Assembly (NCBI GenBank): GCA_019751875.1
Contig: JAIEMV010000016.1
Location: forward strand, 49,498-113,497
DNA: 64,000 nucleotides
Source: Hyphomicrobium sp.
GTDB lineage: Bacteria; Pseudomonadota; Alphaproteobacteria; Rhizobiales; Hyphomicrobiaceae
Reading direction: 5' to 3'
Numbering within the stretch: the first letter of the stretch is position 1; every line of letters begins with the position of its first letter. Positions 27,892-38,169 of the stretch are shown here, piece after piece. A program made the translations under genes and the position numbers. A model generated the notes under the pieces. The model had not been told where the DNA came from. It made no database searches and worked only from the letters and a program-made list of their open reading frames with translations.

Positions 27892-28302
27892 ATGCGTGTG
27901 TTGCTCGTCGAAGACGAATTGCTGATCGCAATGATGCTGGAAGATGAACTCACCGGGCTGGGACATTGCGTGGCGGGCGTGGCTAGCACTGTCGCGGGCG
28001 GATTGGCGCTGCTGCAGACCACGTCACCGGATTGTGCGCTTGTCGATTTCCAACTCGCGGATGGCGCGTGTCACGACCTCATTGCGGATTTGAAGATGCG
28101 CCGGATTCCATTCGCACTCGTGACGGGCGCGCATATCGATACGGCCGACGCCCGGCTTGGGAACATCGACGTGCTGACAAAACCGCTGGACCTGGCTCGG
28201 CTGACCGGTGTTCTGGAGCGGCTCACGAGTCGGTTAGAGAGTGCTGGGGCACCCGCTGAGGATCATCCCTTGTTCCAGCTTTCGCTGAAGGCAGAAGCCT
28301 AG
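27892..28302 (+). CDS. Single-domain response regulator receiver
   Basis: Stand-alone receiver domain of 136 residues without an output domain. The acidic pair VEDELL (Glu8-Asp9), the phosphoacceptor Asp in CALVDFQLADG (about residue 52) and the conserved Lys in LTKPLD (about 102) are all present, so it should be phosphorylated. ATG at 27892 follows GGAGGT. It is divergent from the ribbon-helix-helix gene. No histidine kinase lies next to it; the partner is unknown. The last 20 residues are an unstructured tail. Confidence 0.85.
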   Translation: MRVLLVEDELLIAMMLEDELTGLGHCVAGVASTVAGGLALLQTTSPDCALVDFQLADGACHDLIADLKMRRIPFALVTGAHIDTADARLGNIDVLTKPLDLARLTGVLERLTSRLESAGAPAEDHPLFQLSLKAEA

Positions 28303-28347
28303 GCGGCAACGCCATCGCAAACGTCGGTCGGGCGTCCGACGACCTCC

Positions 28348-29379
28348 TCAACGGTTATCCGGGTCGCGAGCTTCTGTGCCGACGTCGCGAAGGGTCGGCG
28401 CGGTGTTCCCGTATGTGAATCCTTGCGCAGGGGTGCCCACCGGCGGCGTCCGCACGACCGGGGTCGCGACGGCGGGTTCGCTGGCGCCTGATTTGATCGG
28501 GCTCACGATCTCACCGTTTTGACAGGAGCGCTGCGGCTCCGCGGCGAGCAGGCCTATTCCGGCAGCCTCGCGAGCTTCGGGCTTGCGGCCGAAACGATTG
28601 CCCCAGGCGGCGACGATGCCGGTCGCCTGCTTGCGGATGCCTTCGCCGGAGCCGCAGTAGATGTTCTGGTAGATGTCCTCGATCCATAGCCGGTCGTAGA
28701 CGGGGGCGTTCTCGACCGCGATGGCGATGAGGGCCAAAGCCGCCGGTTTGTCCGGTTTCATGTATTTGCCACGCCAGAGAAGGTCGGCAAGAAACGCCTG
28801 GGCGCCGGCGTGGCCGCGCTCGGAGAGATCGGCGAGCCAGTGGCGGGCGGTCGCCTCGTCTTCGTCGATGCCTTCGCCGGAGAGCTTCAGCTTGGCGAGT
28901 TCGAACTGGGCATCTTCGTCGGCGAAGGTGGTGGAGGCATTCTGCAGATAGATGACGGCCTGGGCGGGATCGGGCTTCAACCCGATCTCCTTGATGCCGC
29001 GGCGGACGTAGCCCGCGAGCGCGGTCAGCGATTTGCCGACGTAGGGCGCACGCGGGTCGTCGTCGGGATCGGCGTCGGCGTACTCGTTGGCGAGGCGATA
29101 GAAAAGTTTATACGCCTTGGCGTGATCGGTGTGAGCGCCGGAGTTATCGCTGTAGATGCGGGCCAGATAGTACTCGGCCATGAACTCCTGCTTGGCGGCC
29201 GCGAATTCCAGCGCGGGAATCGCGATCTCGTAGTAGCCGCCCTGATAGGCACTCATGCCCTGCTTCAGCGCTTCGCGCGGAGTCGCAAAGGTCACCGCTT
29301 GCGCGAATGCACCAGCAGAGACGACGGGGAGCAGCGTTGCAAACAACGCTGCCCAAAGGTGTGATCTAGATATCCGCAT
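28348..29379 (-). CDS. Periplasmic Sel1-repeat protein, ExoR-like
   Basis: Secreted protein of 343 residues: signal peptide to about 27 (ending FAQA), then helical Sel1-type repeats over about 35-255, then a Pro/Thr-rich tail. The segment with [13 protein letters not shown] and [15 protein letters not shown] resembles the central part of rhizobial ExoR, the periplasmic inhibitor of the ExoS-ChvI two-component system. ExoR has about 268 residues, so the C-terminal tail here is extra. The start overlaps the ilvD end by 14 bases. No exoS or chvI lies in the window, so a regulatory role is inference. Confidence 0.75.
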   Translation of the reverse strand: MRISRSHLWAALFATLLPVVSAGAFAQAVTFATPREALKQGMSAYQGGYYEIAIPALEFAAAKQEFMAEYYLARIYSDNSGAHTDHAKAYKLFYRLANEYADADPDDDPRAPYVGKSLTALAGYVRRGIKEIGLKPDPAQAVIYLQNASTTFADEDAQFELAKLKLSGEGIDEDEATARHWLADLSERGHAGAQAFLADLLWRGKYMKPDKPAALALIAIAVENAPVYDRLWIEDIYQNIYCGSGEGIRKQATGIVAAWGNRFGRKPEAREAAGIGLLAAEPQRSCQNGEIVSPIKSGASEPAVATPVVRTPPVGTPAQGFTYGNTAPTLRDVGTEARDPDNR

Positions 29380-31090
29380 AGCAGATGACTTCAGCCTTTC
29401 CTCCGCGATGGGTCACGGCGCCGTAGCGCGCAGGGCCCACCTGATCCGCGAATTTAGCGATCGCGCCTGTCTGGTAAGGGTTATCGGGTGCCTTCCACGC
29501 CTTGCGGCGCTTTTCGAGGACCGCCGGATCGACGTCGAGGTCGAGGGTGCCCTTCTCAGCGTCGATGGTAATGATGTCGCCGTTCTCGATGAGGCCGATG
29601 GGGCCGCCGACGGCAGCCTCGGGGCCGACATGGCCGATGCAGAAGCCTCGCGTGGCGCCGGAGAAACGGCCATCGGTGATGAGGGCGACCTTGTCGCCCA
29701 TGCCCTGGCCGTATAGCGCGGACGTGGTGGAGAGCATTTCGCGCATGCCGGGGCCGCCCTTGGGGCCTTCGTAGCGGATGACGAGAACTTCGCCTTCGTT
29801 GAAGTTGCCGGCGCTGACAGCGGCGAAGGCATCTTCTTCGCATTCGAAAACACGGGCGGGGCCGGAGAACTGCAACTTCTTCAACCCGGCAACCTTGACG
29901 ATCGCGCCATCGGGGGCGAGCGACCCCTTGAGACCGACCACGCCGCCGGTCGGCGAAAGCGGATTGGAAACCGGATACACGACCTTCTGATTGGTGTTGA
30001 AGGTCACCTTCTCCAGGTTCTCGGCCATCGTCTTGCCAGTCACGGTGATGCAGTCACCGTGCAGGAAACCGCCGTCGAGAAGGGCTTTGAGAACTTGCGG
30101 AACGCCGCCGATCTCGAACACGTCCTTCGCCACATACTGTCCGCCGGGCTTCAGGTCGGCGATGTAGGGGGTGCGTTTGAAGATTTCGGCCACGTCAAAC
30201 AGGTCGAAATCGATGCCAACTTCATTCGCCATTGCGGGCAAGTGGAGCGCGGCATTGGTCGAACCGCCGGTGGCGGCAACGACGGTGGCGGCGTTCTCGA
30301 ACGCTTTGCGGGTGGCGATGTCGCGCGGGCGCAGTTGATCGGCGACGAGACGCATGACCGCCTTACCGGATGCGGTCGCGTAGCTGTCGCGCTCTTCATA
30401 GGGGGCGGGCGAGCCCGCTGATCCCGGCAAAGCGAGGCCGATGGCTTCGGACACCATCGCCATGGTGTTTGCGGTAAACTGCCCACCGCAGGCGCCGGCC
30501 GACGGACAGGCGACACATTCGAGTTCGTGCAGGTCTTCGCTCGACATCTTGCCGGCGGAGTGCATGCCGACGCCTTCGAACACGTCGAGCACGGTGACGT
30601 CCTTGCCACGGAACCGGCCTGGCAGGATCGAGCCGCCGTACATGAAGACGGACGGCACGTTGAGGCGGAGCATCGCCATCATCGTACCGGGCAGAGACTT
30701 GTCGCAGCCGGCGATCCCGACCAGGGCGTCGTAGCAGTGGCCGCGCATGGTGAGTTCGATAGAATCGGCAATCACTTCGCGCGATACGAGCGACGACTTC
30801 ATGCCCTGGTGTCCCATGGCGATGCCGTCAGTCACTGTGATCGTACAGAATTCGCGCGGCGTGCCGCCGGCTTCGTGAACACCGGCCTTGGCGGACTGCG
30901 CCTGACGCATCAACGAAATGTTGCAGGGAGCGGCTTCATTCCAGCACGAGACGACGCCGACGAAGGGACGGTTGATCTGCTCTTCGGTCAGGCCCATCGC
31001 GTAATAGTACGAACGATGCGGCGCGCGCGACGGACCCACGGTGACGTGGCGGCTCGGCAGCTTCGACTTATCGAACGTCTTCGCGTCCAT
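29366..31090 (-). CDS. ilvD: Dihydroxy-acid dehydratase
   Basis: Iron-sulfur dehydratase of 574 residues in valine, leucine and isoleucine synthesis. The cluster-binding cysteines lie in [11 protein letters not shown] (about 119-129) and [12 protein letters not shown] (about 190-201), and the C-terminal [12 protein letters not shown] block is typical. The start at 31090 has AGGA about 9 bases upstream; an ATG at 31099 sits on that site and is less likely. It is co-transcribed with the ExoR-like gene. Confidence 0.96.
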   Translation of the reverse strand: MDAKTFDKSKLPSRHVTVGPSRAPHRSYYYAMGLTEEQINRPFVGVVSCWNEAAPCNISLMRQAQSAKAGVHEAGGTPREFCTITVTDGIAMGHQGMKSSLVSREVIADSIELTMRGHCYDALVGIAGCDKSLPGTMMAMLRLNVPSVFMYGGSILPGRFRGKDVTVLDVFEGVGMHSAGKMSSEDLHELECVACPSAGACGGQFTANTMAMVSEAIGLALPGSAGSPAPYEERDSYATASGKAVMRLVADQLRPRDIATRKAFENAATVVAATGGSTNAALHLPAMANEVGIDFDLFDVAEIFKRTPYIADLKPGGQYVAKDVFEIGGVPQVLKALLDGGFLHGDCITVTGKTMAENLEKVTFNTNQKVVYPVSNPLSPTGGVVGLKGSLAPDGAIVKVAGLKKLQFSGPARVFECEEDAFAAVSAGNFNEGEVLVIRYEGPKGGPGMREMLSTTSALYGQGMGDKVALITDGRFSGATRGFCIGHVGPEAAVGGPIGLIENGDIITIDAEKGTLDLDVDPAVLEKRRKAWKAPDNPYQTGAIAKFADQVGPARYGAVTHRGGKAEVICYADI

Positions 31091-31728
31091 TCTTCTCATT
31101 CCTTTGAAAGCTCGACCAAGGGGAACAGTCGTTTACTCGCTCGCGCAGAGCAAACAACCTCGACACACTTGGGAGCTTCGAACGCGTTTCGCTGGTAGTC
31201 GGCGGACCCGCATGCACCCGCGGCGCTGGAACCCCGGAGGATTTCCTGGCCACTTTCTGTGTCGCGCCGTTTTGTGGCTCAAAAGAGGCATGTTTCCAAG
31301 CGTTTCGTGGCGCTTCAGCCACATTAACCAGGAACTTTTTGCGCGCGCTTGTCAGTTCACTTCGACCGCCTAGCCCGTGCGAGCTTCGTCTTAGAGGCTG
31401 ACCTTGGCTCGACAGAGGCTCAATGGCGGCAGTACGGAGCCATCCCGAAGCGATCGTGTGGCAGCGCGGCTCATGTGCGGAGCTGAGTGGCCACGGGATC
31501 GGAAGCCGGCGCCTGGGGGCACTTTTACAGATGTCCCGTGGGAGGCCGACCGTGAGGCGGGAGCCGTTGACATGATCCCGAACCCCGAACAGATGATCGG
31601 TGCTGGAACTCTTTCCATCCCAGAGCGTCGTTACAGGTCCGCATCCGACCGCATCTTTGCCCGACGTCAGGCGCATTTTTGCGGTTCCGTCGCAGGCACC
31701 TCAACCGAACCGGAGGGACCGGGACCCA
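31091..31728. other. Long intergenic region between ilvD and DUF2939
   Basis: About 640 bases between divergent genes. Open frames on both strands have compositions unlike real proteins (runs of Arg, Ser and Pro, no start signals). It should hold the ilvD promoter and leader; no attenuator or terminator-like hairpin was recognised. Confidence 0.5.
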
Positions 31729-32373
31729 ATGGCCTTCATGCTCCGCGCCGTTGTATGGCTGCTTCCGTTCGCGCTCTACGCGGCGTCGCCGTTCGCGACC
31801 GCCTGGACGCTGAAGGAGGCGATCAGATCCGGCAATGTTGTGGTGATCGATGCGCTCGTCGAGTGGAACAGCGTGCGCGAAAGTTTGCGGCGCTCGATGA
31901 CGGCCCTTGCCCTGGACCGTCCGATGGATTTTCAGGCGCCACCGGAGACCTCGCTGACGCAATCCTCCAACGCGCCGAAAGCGGGGCTATGGAGCCGCGT
32001 GAAGGGCTACTTTGGTACGGCGGCGGTGGAGCGGCTGATCAACCGATATGCCAATGCCGAGGGGCTGCCGACCCTGTTCACGTACGGCCAGACCTATAAG
32101 CGCTACGTCGTCGGCGTGGAGGAACCGCCGAAGACGCTTCGGAACCTTACGCAGCGAATGGGTGAATTCTGGTCGCGGCTGAGGCATGTGGAATTTGTGA
32201 CGCCCGCCGCGTTCGAAGTGGAGATGGCGGACCAGTTCGATCCCACGCGGCGGTTCACCGGGCTGTTCCAGTTTCGTGACATGCGCTGGAAATTGACCGA
32301 ACTCTACGTGCACACTGACGCAAATCCTATGCCGCGGCTGGCGGACGTGATAGGTGCGCGCGCGATCCGCTAG
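31729..32373 (+). CDS. DUF2939-family protein
   Basis: Protein of 214 residues with an N-terminal membrane or signal segment (MLRAVVWLLPFALYAASPF, about 4-22) followed by a soluble domain. The pattern after the segment (TAWTLKEAIRSGNVVVIDALVEWNSVRESL) matches the start of DUF2939, a family of unknown function. A GGAGG site precedes the ATG at 31729 by about 13 bases, and Met4 is an alternative. It converges on valS with a 23-base gap. Confidence 0.8.
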   Translation: MAFMLRAVVWLLPFALYAASPFATAWTLKEAIRSGNVVVIDALVEWNSVRESLRRSMTALALDRPMDFQAPPETSLTQSSNAPKAGLWSRVKGYFGTAAVERLINRYANAEGLPTLFTYGQTYKRYVVGVEEPPKTLRNLTQRMGEFWSRLRHVEFVTPAAFEVEMADQFDPTRRFTGLFQFRDMRWKLTELYVHTDANPMPRLADVIGARAIR

Positions 32374-32396
32374 AGCCATTTCAGGTGCTGGTCCGG

Positions 32397-35162
32397 TCAG
32401 GCCTCAATGCGCTTCAGCGCCGCCTTCAGCCGGGTGATTTTGGCGGTGCCTTCAGCGACGCGCTCGCGGTTCAGCTCGACAACGTGTTCCGGGCTCTTGG
32501 CGACGTTGCTTTCGTTCGCGAGCCAGTTTTCCGCCTTGCTCTTGTCGCTCTCGGCTTTGGCGATTTCTTTTTCGAGGCGCTTGCGCTCAGCGTCCATGTC
32601 GATCACGCCCTCAAGGGGCAGCGCGTAGGTCGCTTCCTCGACGACGATGAGGGCAGAACCTTTGGGCGTCGCCTTGGCGAAGGTGATGTCATCCAGCCGA
32701 GCGAGACGCATGATGGTTTCGTCGTGAGCCTTCGTGCGCGCGCGCGTCGCATCCGACGCGCCCGTGACGATCAGCGGAATCTTGGCGCCGGCGGGCACGT
32801 TCATTTCCGTGCGCACGGAGCGGATGGCCGAGATCAGTTCGATGACCCAGCCAATTTCTTCGTCAATGATCGGATCGGCGAGATTTCTGGGCTGCGGCCA
32901 ACTGCTCAAAGCGAGAAGAGACTGGCGCGCGATGCCGTGCTCGACAAGATGCGCCCAAAGCTCTTCGGTGATGAAGGGCATGAACGGGTGGAGCAGTTTA
33001 AGAATCTGGTCGATGACCCACGCCACCATAGCGCGGGTTTCGATCATCGCTTCCTCATCGTCGCCGGCAAGGATGGGCTTGATGAGTTCGAGGTACCAAT
33101 CGCAGAAAACGCCCCAGACGAATTCATAGATTGCGCCGGAGGCTTCGTTGAACTTGTAGGCTTCAAGGCCGGCGGTCACGCTGGCGGCGGCGCGTTCGGT
33201 TTCGCCCGCGATCCAGCGATTTAGAGGGTTCTTGACGCTGCGGGGATCGAAGTCGTGCTGGCGCACGCACTCGTTCATTTCGGCGAAGCGGGCGGCGTTC
33301 CAGAGCTTGGTTGCGAAGTTGCGGTTGCCTTCGACGGTCTGCTTGGCGAGCTTGATGTCGCGACCCTGGGCGGCCATGCGCGCGAGCGTGAAGCGCAGCG
33401 CGTCGGCGCCATAAGCGTCGATGATGTCGAGCGGGTCGATGACGTTGCCCTTCGACTTCGACATCTTCTGCCCCTTCTCGTCGCGAACGAGGGCGTGGAT
33501 GTAGATGTGCTTGAAGGGAACTTCCTTTTTGAAATAGAGCGACAGCATCATCATGCGTGCCACCCAGAAAAAGATGATGTCGAAGCCGGTGACGAGGACG
33601 CTTGTCGGATAGTAGCGCTTCAGTTCGGGTGTCTCGTCGGGCCAGCCGAGCGTGGAGAACGCCCACAGGCCGGACGAAAACCACGTGTCGAGAACGTCTT
33701 CGTCGCGAGTCAGCGGTTCGCCATGGCCATAGTGCGCGGTGGCGAGAGCCTTTGCTTCGGCTTCATCGGAGGCGACGAAGACTTTGCCGTCGGGACCGTA
33801 CCACGCGGGGATCTGATGGCCCCACCAGAGCTGACGCGAGATGCACCAGGGCTGGATGTTGTGCATCCACTCGAAGTAGGTTTTCTCCCAGTTCTTCGGC
33901 ACGAACTCGGTGCGGCCGTCCTCGATCGCCTTGATCGCGTCCTTGGCGAGTTCGGCGGCGTTCACGTACCACTGGTCGGTCAGCCACGGCTCGATGACGA
34001 CGTTGGAGCGGTCGCCGTGGGGAACAGTGTGCGTCGTCGGCTCGATCTTGGCGAGCAGGCCGAGGCCTGCCATTTCGGACACGACCTTCTTGCGCGCTTC
34101 GAAGCGGTCGACACCTTGCAGTTTTTCGGGGATGCCGTCGAGCTTTGCTGCGGGCCCTGCAATGATCCGGCCGAATGCATCGAGCACGTTGATCTGCGCA
34201 AGGTTGTGGCGTCGGCCCACTTCGAAGTCGTTGAAGTCGTGCGCGGGCGTGATCTTGACGGCGCCGGTGCCCTTTTCGGGATCGGAGTATTCATCCGCAA
34301 CGATGGGAATTTCGCGGCCGACGAGCGGCAGCCGCACTTTCTTGCCGACGATATCCTTGTAACGCTCATCGTCAGGATGAACGGCGACGCCGCTGTCGCC
34401 GAGCATGGTTTCGGGGCGCGTGGTGGCGACAACGACGAAGCGGGAAGGATCGTCCGCCAGAGGATAGCGGAAGTGATACATGTGGCCGCTCGGGTTCTTT
34501 GACAGAACCTTGGCAAGCGCGTCGGCATCGAAGGGCTTCTCGGGATCGCCATCGGCCCACGTGAAAGTGCCCTTGGCTTCAACTTGCACCACTTCGAGAT
34601 CGGAGATCGCAGTCTGGAACTTCGGGTCCCAGTTGACGAGGCGCTTGTCCTTGTAGATGAGGCCCGCCTTATGGAGTTCGACGAAGACTTTGACGACTGC
34701 CTTGGAGAGACCCTCGTCCATGGTGAAGCGTTCGCGGCTCCAGTCACACGAGGCACCGAGGCGCTTCAGCTGATTGACAATGGTGCCGCCGCTTTCGGCT
34801 TTCCACGTCCAGACTTTTTCCAGGAAGGCTTCGCGGCCGATCTCGCGGCGGCCGGGTTCCTGACGCTCCATCATCTGGCGTTCGACGACCATCTGGGTCG
34901 CGATACCGGCGTGATCCATGCCTGGCTGCCAGAGCACGTCCTTGCCGCGCATGCGCTCGAAGCGGCAGAGGATATCCTGCAGCGTGTTGTTGAGCGCGTG
35001 CCCCATGTGGAGCGAGCCCGTCACGTTCGGCGGCGGGATGACGATCGAGTAGGGTTCGGCGGTCGCGCGATCCGGACGTCCGGCTTTGAAGGCGTCCGCT
35101 TTTTCCCAATCATCGCGGACGCGCGGCTCGATGGCGGCCGGCTGATAGGTCTTCTCAAGCAT
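32397..35162 (-). CDS. valS: Valyl-tRNA synthetase
   Basis: Class I synthetase of 921 residues. The HIGH-type motif is in NVTGSLHMGHALNN (HMGH, about 53-56), the editing domain lies in the middle (about 200-400), KMSKSKGNVIDP gives the KMSKS motif (about 545-549), and the C-terminal coiled coil (last 65 residues, with LEKEIAKAESDKSKAENWL) is the ValS hallmark. Length is typical. Two PopZ-like genes lie upstream on the same strand. Confidence 0.96.
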   Translation of the reverse strand: MLEKTYQPAAIEPRVRDDWEKADAFKAGRPDRATAEPYSIVIPPPNVTGSLHMGHALNNTLQDILCRFERMRGKDVLWQPGMDHAGIATQMVVERQMMERQEPGRREIGREAFLEKVWTWKAESGGTIVNQLKRLGASCDWSRERFTMDEGLSKAVVKVFVELHKAGLIYKDKRLVNWDPKFQTAISDLEVVQVEAKGTFTWADGDPEKPFDADALAKVLSKNPSGHMYHFRYPLADDPSRFVVVATTRPETMLGDSGVAVHPDDERYKDIVGKKVRLPLVGREIPIVADEYSDPEKGTGAVKITPAHDFNDFEVGRRHNLAQINVLDAFGRIIAGPAAKLDGIPEKLQGVDRFEARKKVVSEMAGLGLLAKIEPTTHTVPHGDRSNVVIEPWLTDQWYVNAAELAKDAIKAIEDGRTEFVPKNWEKTYFEWMHNIQPWCISRQLWWGHQIPAWYGPDGKVFVASDEAEAKALATAHYGHGEPLTRDEDVLDTWFSSGLWAFSTLGWPDETPELKRYYPTSVLVTGFDIIFFWVARMMMLSLYFKKEVPFKHIYIHALVRDEKGQKMSKSKGNVIDPLDIIDAYGADALRFTLARMAAQGRDIKLAKQTVEGNRNFATKLWNAARFAEMNECVRQHDFDPRSVKNPLNRWIAGETERAAASVTAGLEAYKFNEASGAIYEFVWGVFCDWYLELIKPILAGDDEEAMIETRAMVAWVIDQILKLLHPFMPFITEELWAHLVEHGIARQSLLALSSWPQPRNLADPIIDEEIGWVIELISAIRSVRTEMNVPAGAKIPLIVTGASDATRARTKAHDETIMRLARLDDITFAKATPKGSALIVVEEATYALPLEGVIDMDAERKRLEKEIAKAESDKSKAENWLANESNVAKSPEHVVELNRERVAEGTAKITRLKAALKRIEA

Positions 35163-35283
35163 TGTTATGGGGTTCTTTGCATGGGGCTGGGGAGAGGTCG
35201 TACGACCCCGCTTCCATGCCTGTCAACGTCCCGCGCTGGAAGCCCGGCCGAGCTTCAGCTGCTCTGGCTCACCTTTTCTTGAA

Positions 35284-36471
35284 TTACTGACCCGGTTTGC
35301 GGCCCAGAGCCGCGTCGCGCTGGAGCGCGCGTTCGACGATGCGCGGCATGTTTTCGTCGATCCACTTTTCCAAGAGTGGGCGCAGCATGTCGGCGACGAC
35401 ATCTTCGAACGAGCGGCTGCCGGACGCGGTTGACGCGGCATCGGTTCCGCTTTCCGTCGCGGATACGGCGGCTGCGGCTTGTGTCAGTGGAGCCTGTTCC
35501 GGCTGGGCAGTGGGCGCGGAGACTGGGGACAGCGGCTCCGATGGCACGACAGGCGCGGGTACCGCCGACTCCGCCGGGGCATGGGTGACACTGTTCAGCT
35601 CGGCGACCAAATCGTCGAGGGCGCGGGCCGAGGCAGCCGGCACATCGGCCACCGAAGCAGAAGCCGGGGGTACAGCAGGAGCCGCTGTTGCAGATGCGCT
35701 CATTGCCATTGTCGCGCCAGACACCGTGGCCGGGGCTGGTCCCGATGCAAGTTCGGGCGCGGTCGTCACGGGGGACTTGGTTTGCGGAAAGGGGATGAAG
35801 CCGGGGCGAGGTGCGGCCGGCGCGGGAGGCGACTCCCTCGATGCGCCAGACGCACCGAACGGCGGCGTTGCAGCTGATGCGGTGTCAGTGGGTGCCGGCG
35901 CGGGAGGAGGAGCCGCTGTAGGCATCGGCAGAATGGGTTCGGGGCGCGAGTCCTGGGGTGGGTAGAAGCCGCCTTTGCGCGGCGCAAACAGGCCCGAAGA
36001 CGGGGCGGGGGAAGGTGGGGAAGCGGCCGAAGGGGGCTGGGGAGCAGCTTCGGATTTGACTTCGGCTGGTTTGGCGGCCGAGCCGTTGGACGGGCTGTGG
36101 GGGTTGAGCAAATTGGCCCATTTCTCGCGCGCAGCTTCGACAGGAGACACCGTCGCAGCCGCCGCAGGAACGATTGGCTGCGGAACGGGCGGATCTGACA
36201 GCGTGGATGCTGATTTGATGTGTGACGACTTGTCGATCAGGTCATCGAGATCGTCATCGATCGCGGCGGCGAGCGATCGGGGCGGCGTCGGCAGCGGCGC
36301 GCTGCCGGAAGAGGAAGCCGTTTCAGTCGCTGAGCGGAACGGCGGCATGCCGAAGGGGCGGGCCTCCGAATAGCTTCCGGCGGGCTTTGAACTTTGCGCC
36401 TCGGGCTCGTCGGTAAAAGTCTTGCGGATCGAAGCCAGGATCTCCTCGATCGACGCTTCCGGCGAACTCAT
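35284..36471 (-). CDS. PopZ-like polar organizing protein (DUF2497), copy 1
   Basis: Protein of 395 residues of the PopZ/DUF2497 family, which form condensates at cell poles and tether the chromosome origin. The N-terminal helix contains SIEEILASIRKTF (about 7-19); the C-terminal oligomerisation module contains VVADMLRPLLEKWIDENMPRIVERAL. The middle 270 residues are a Pro/Ala/Ser-rich disordered linker, as in PopZ but longer and less acidic. It precedes valS and follows a second copy by 160 bases. Confidence 0.85.
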   Translation of the reverse strand: MSSPEASIEEILASIRKTFTDEPEAQSSKPAGSYSEARPFGMPPFRSATETASSSGSAPLPTPPRSLAAAIDDDLDDLIDKSSHIKSASTLSDPPVPQPIVPAAAATVSPVEAAREKWANLLNPHSPSNGSAAKPAEVKSEAAPQPPSAASPPSPAPSSGLFAPRKGGFYPPQDSRPEPILPMPTAAPPPAPAPTDTASAATPPFGASGASRESPPAPAAPRPGFIPFPQTKSPVTTAPELASGPAPATVSGATMAMSASATAAPAVPPASASVADVPAASARALDDLVAELNSVTHAPAESAVPAPVVPSEPLSPVSAPTAQPEQAPLTQAAAAVSATESGTDAASTASGSRSFEDVVADMLRPLLEKWIDENMPRIVERALQRDAALGRKPGQ

Positions 36472-36631
36472 CCTCAGTGTCCTGTTTTCAAAGTTGCGCC
36501 ATTACGGCTACATCGCTGACCTAGTTTGTTTACAGCCATCTTCCTCAACATGGAAATGCGGCGATCGGACGACTGTGGACAGAAAGGTGAGCTGGGCGCA
36601 ACTAGCACCCTGCTCAAGCAGCAGCGGCTGC

Positions 36632-37738
36632 TCATTTCTTTGGCGTTTTGACACTTTCAGCGACTTCAATGTGCAGAGCCTTTTCGACCATGCGCGGCAT
36701 GTTTTCGGCCAACCACTGGCGCAGCATGGGCCTCAGCAGATCGGCAGTGGAATCTTCGATCGGAGCTGAGGGTTGGGCTTGGGCTTGAGCCGGGCTTGGC
36801 GCGGGTGGCGCTGGAACCGGCGGGGGAACTTTGGGCGAAGGCTCGGCGCTGATGGGCTCGGTCGGGACAGACGGGTAGGACGCAACGATCGCAGCGGTCA
36901 GGCTCGCCGGCGCTTCCATGGCGACGAGGTCCTCAGTCGCTGCCAGCACCGGGGCGGGGGCGTCGGTTGCCGGTACCGGAGACTGATGCGTCGGTGACGG
37001 AGACTGGGCCAAGGTTTCGGCAGCAGAAACAAGTGCGGCGGTGGCGGTAGCTTCGAACGGTGACACAAAAGGCTGCACCGGCTGGGCCGCTACCGGCGCA
37101 CACCCCATGCTGCGGAACCGTGTGTCCTTGAACGCCGCCATCTGACGCGGGACCTGAGGGGGCGGTGTCGGTGCCGCGGCCTGCTGAGTTTCCGAGCGGT
37201 CGTAGGAAGGAAACGTTTCGGAGGAAGAATGGCTTGCATCCGGGGCGGACATGGTGGGACCGGGTGCAAAGTTCGATGGAGCGGGAGTGCTGGCGGGAGC
37301 AGCATCGACCATGACGGCAGCTGCGATCTCGTCAGCGCGGGGGGTGGTCGCGTCGTGGAATGTTGACAGGAGAAAGTGCGGAGCGGCGCCTGCTTCGCCT
37401 GCGTCGACCCGATGCAGCTTCAGCGCGCTCAACGACTGCTCAGAACGGGGCGCTTCCGCCGCATGGCCGTTGCCATTGGAAGCGGCCCGTATGGCTTCGC
37501 TCAACCGACCGAACAATGGAGCGGGCTTGTCCGCAGCTGCAGGGTTGGGGGATTTGAACATCGAGGGTAGGTCGAAGTCGCTGGGATCATCGAGCAGACC
37601 GTCGCCGCGCGGATGATGTGCTGCTGCGTTCAGATCAATCAGCGGCGCACTGCCGCCCGGTTCCTCGGCGATGATCCGGCGAACCGACGCCAGGATTTCC
37701 TCGATACTCGCATGACCGTTCTTTTCCGTCAGTTCCAT
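36632..37738 (-). CDS. PopZ-like polar organizing protein (DUF2497), copy 2
   Basis: Paralogue of the neighbouring PopZ-like protein, 368 residues. The same end modules are kept, ASIEEILASVRRIIAEE at about 10-26 and DLLRPMLRQWLAENMPRM then VEKALH near the C-terminus, while the central Pro/Ala-rich linker is not similar in detail. Both copies keep their hydrophobic helix faces, so both should assemble. A tandem pair is unusual for this family and may allow different partners at the two poles. Confidence 0.83.
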   Translation of the reverse strand: MELTEKNGHASIEEILASVRRIIAEEPGGSAPLIDLNAAAHHPRGDGLLDDPSDFDLPSMFKSPNPAAADKPAPLFGRLSEAIRAASNGNGHAAEAPRSEQSLSALKLHRVDAGEAGAAPHFLLSTFHDATTPRADEIAAAVMVDAAPASTPAPSNFAPGPTMSAPDASHSSSETFPSYDRSETQQAAAPTPPPQVPRQMAAFKDTRFRSMGCAPVAAQPVQPFVSPFEATATAALVSAAETLAQSPSPTHQSPVPATDAPAPVLAATEDLVAMEAPASLTAAIVASYPSVPTEPISAEPSPKVPPPVPAPPAPSPAQAQAQPSAPIEDSTADLLRPMLRQWLAENMPRMVEKALHIEVAESVKTPKK

Positions 37739-38169
37739 GGTCGACCTCGCTGACGCACGCTTACAAGGCCCCGCCTAAGGCAGGGCTGCACAAGAGAAAC
37801 GGTTCCCGAGACCGGATATTCGCGAGAATTCACTCGCTGACCCGTCCCCCCTTGGATCGTCTCAGAAGTGCTATGGACCGGAGGAATTTAGTCCGCCCTC
37901 CCCCGATCCCGGCGCTTCGTTGATTTTTCTAGGGTGGACGCGGGGCGAAGGTGTGGCGAAACCGCCGCGTCGCAACAAAAAACTGGCGACTGCAGCGCTG
38001 CCATGCCGACATGGATTGTCGCAGCCGGAATCCCAAGCAGTTCAAGCTTCCGCATATTCAGGTGCTAATGCGATGTAAGCTCGACAGAGCGAGGATTAAT
38101 TCCCCACAGCAAAGCGCCCGCGGCAATCACGGCGGAATTGTGGTTATTCCTGACGACTGAAAAAGTAAG
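37739..38169. other. Intergenic region between popZ-like gene and tolC
   Basis: About 430 bases with the promoter region of the second PopZ-like gene and the 3' side of tolC. A 69-codon frame at 37951-38160 has no ribosome-binding site and a random composition, so I do not call it. No terminator with a T-run was seen after tolC. Confidence 0.5.

Noticed and set aside
28321..28341. Hairpin between the receiver gene and the ExoR-like gene as a terminator
   Set aside because: A short inverted repeat is present (about CGTCGG/CCGACG) but has a 6-bp stem and no T-run.
31607..31635. EcfG promoter upstream of DUF2939
   Set aside because: GGAAC is followed by CGTT only after 19 bases, outside the 16-17 base spacing.
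31068..31676. Open frame of 202 codons on the minus strand in the ilvD upstream region
   Set aside because: It has no ribosome-binding site, overlaps the ilvD start and its composition (Arg, Ser and Pro runs) looks like translated non-coding DNA.
31404..32099. Open frame of 231 codons overlapping the DUF2939 gene
   Set aside because: It runs in another frame through DUF2939, which has a recognisable family and a start signal.
37951..38160. Short frame of 69 codons upstream of the second PopZ-like gene
   Set aside because: No start signal and random composition.
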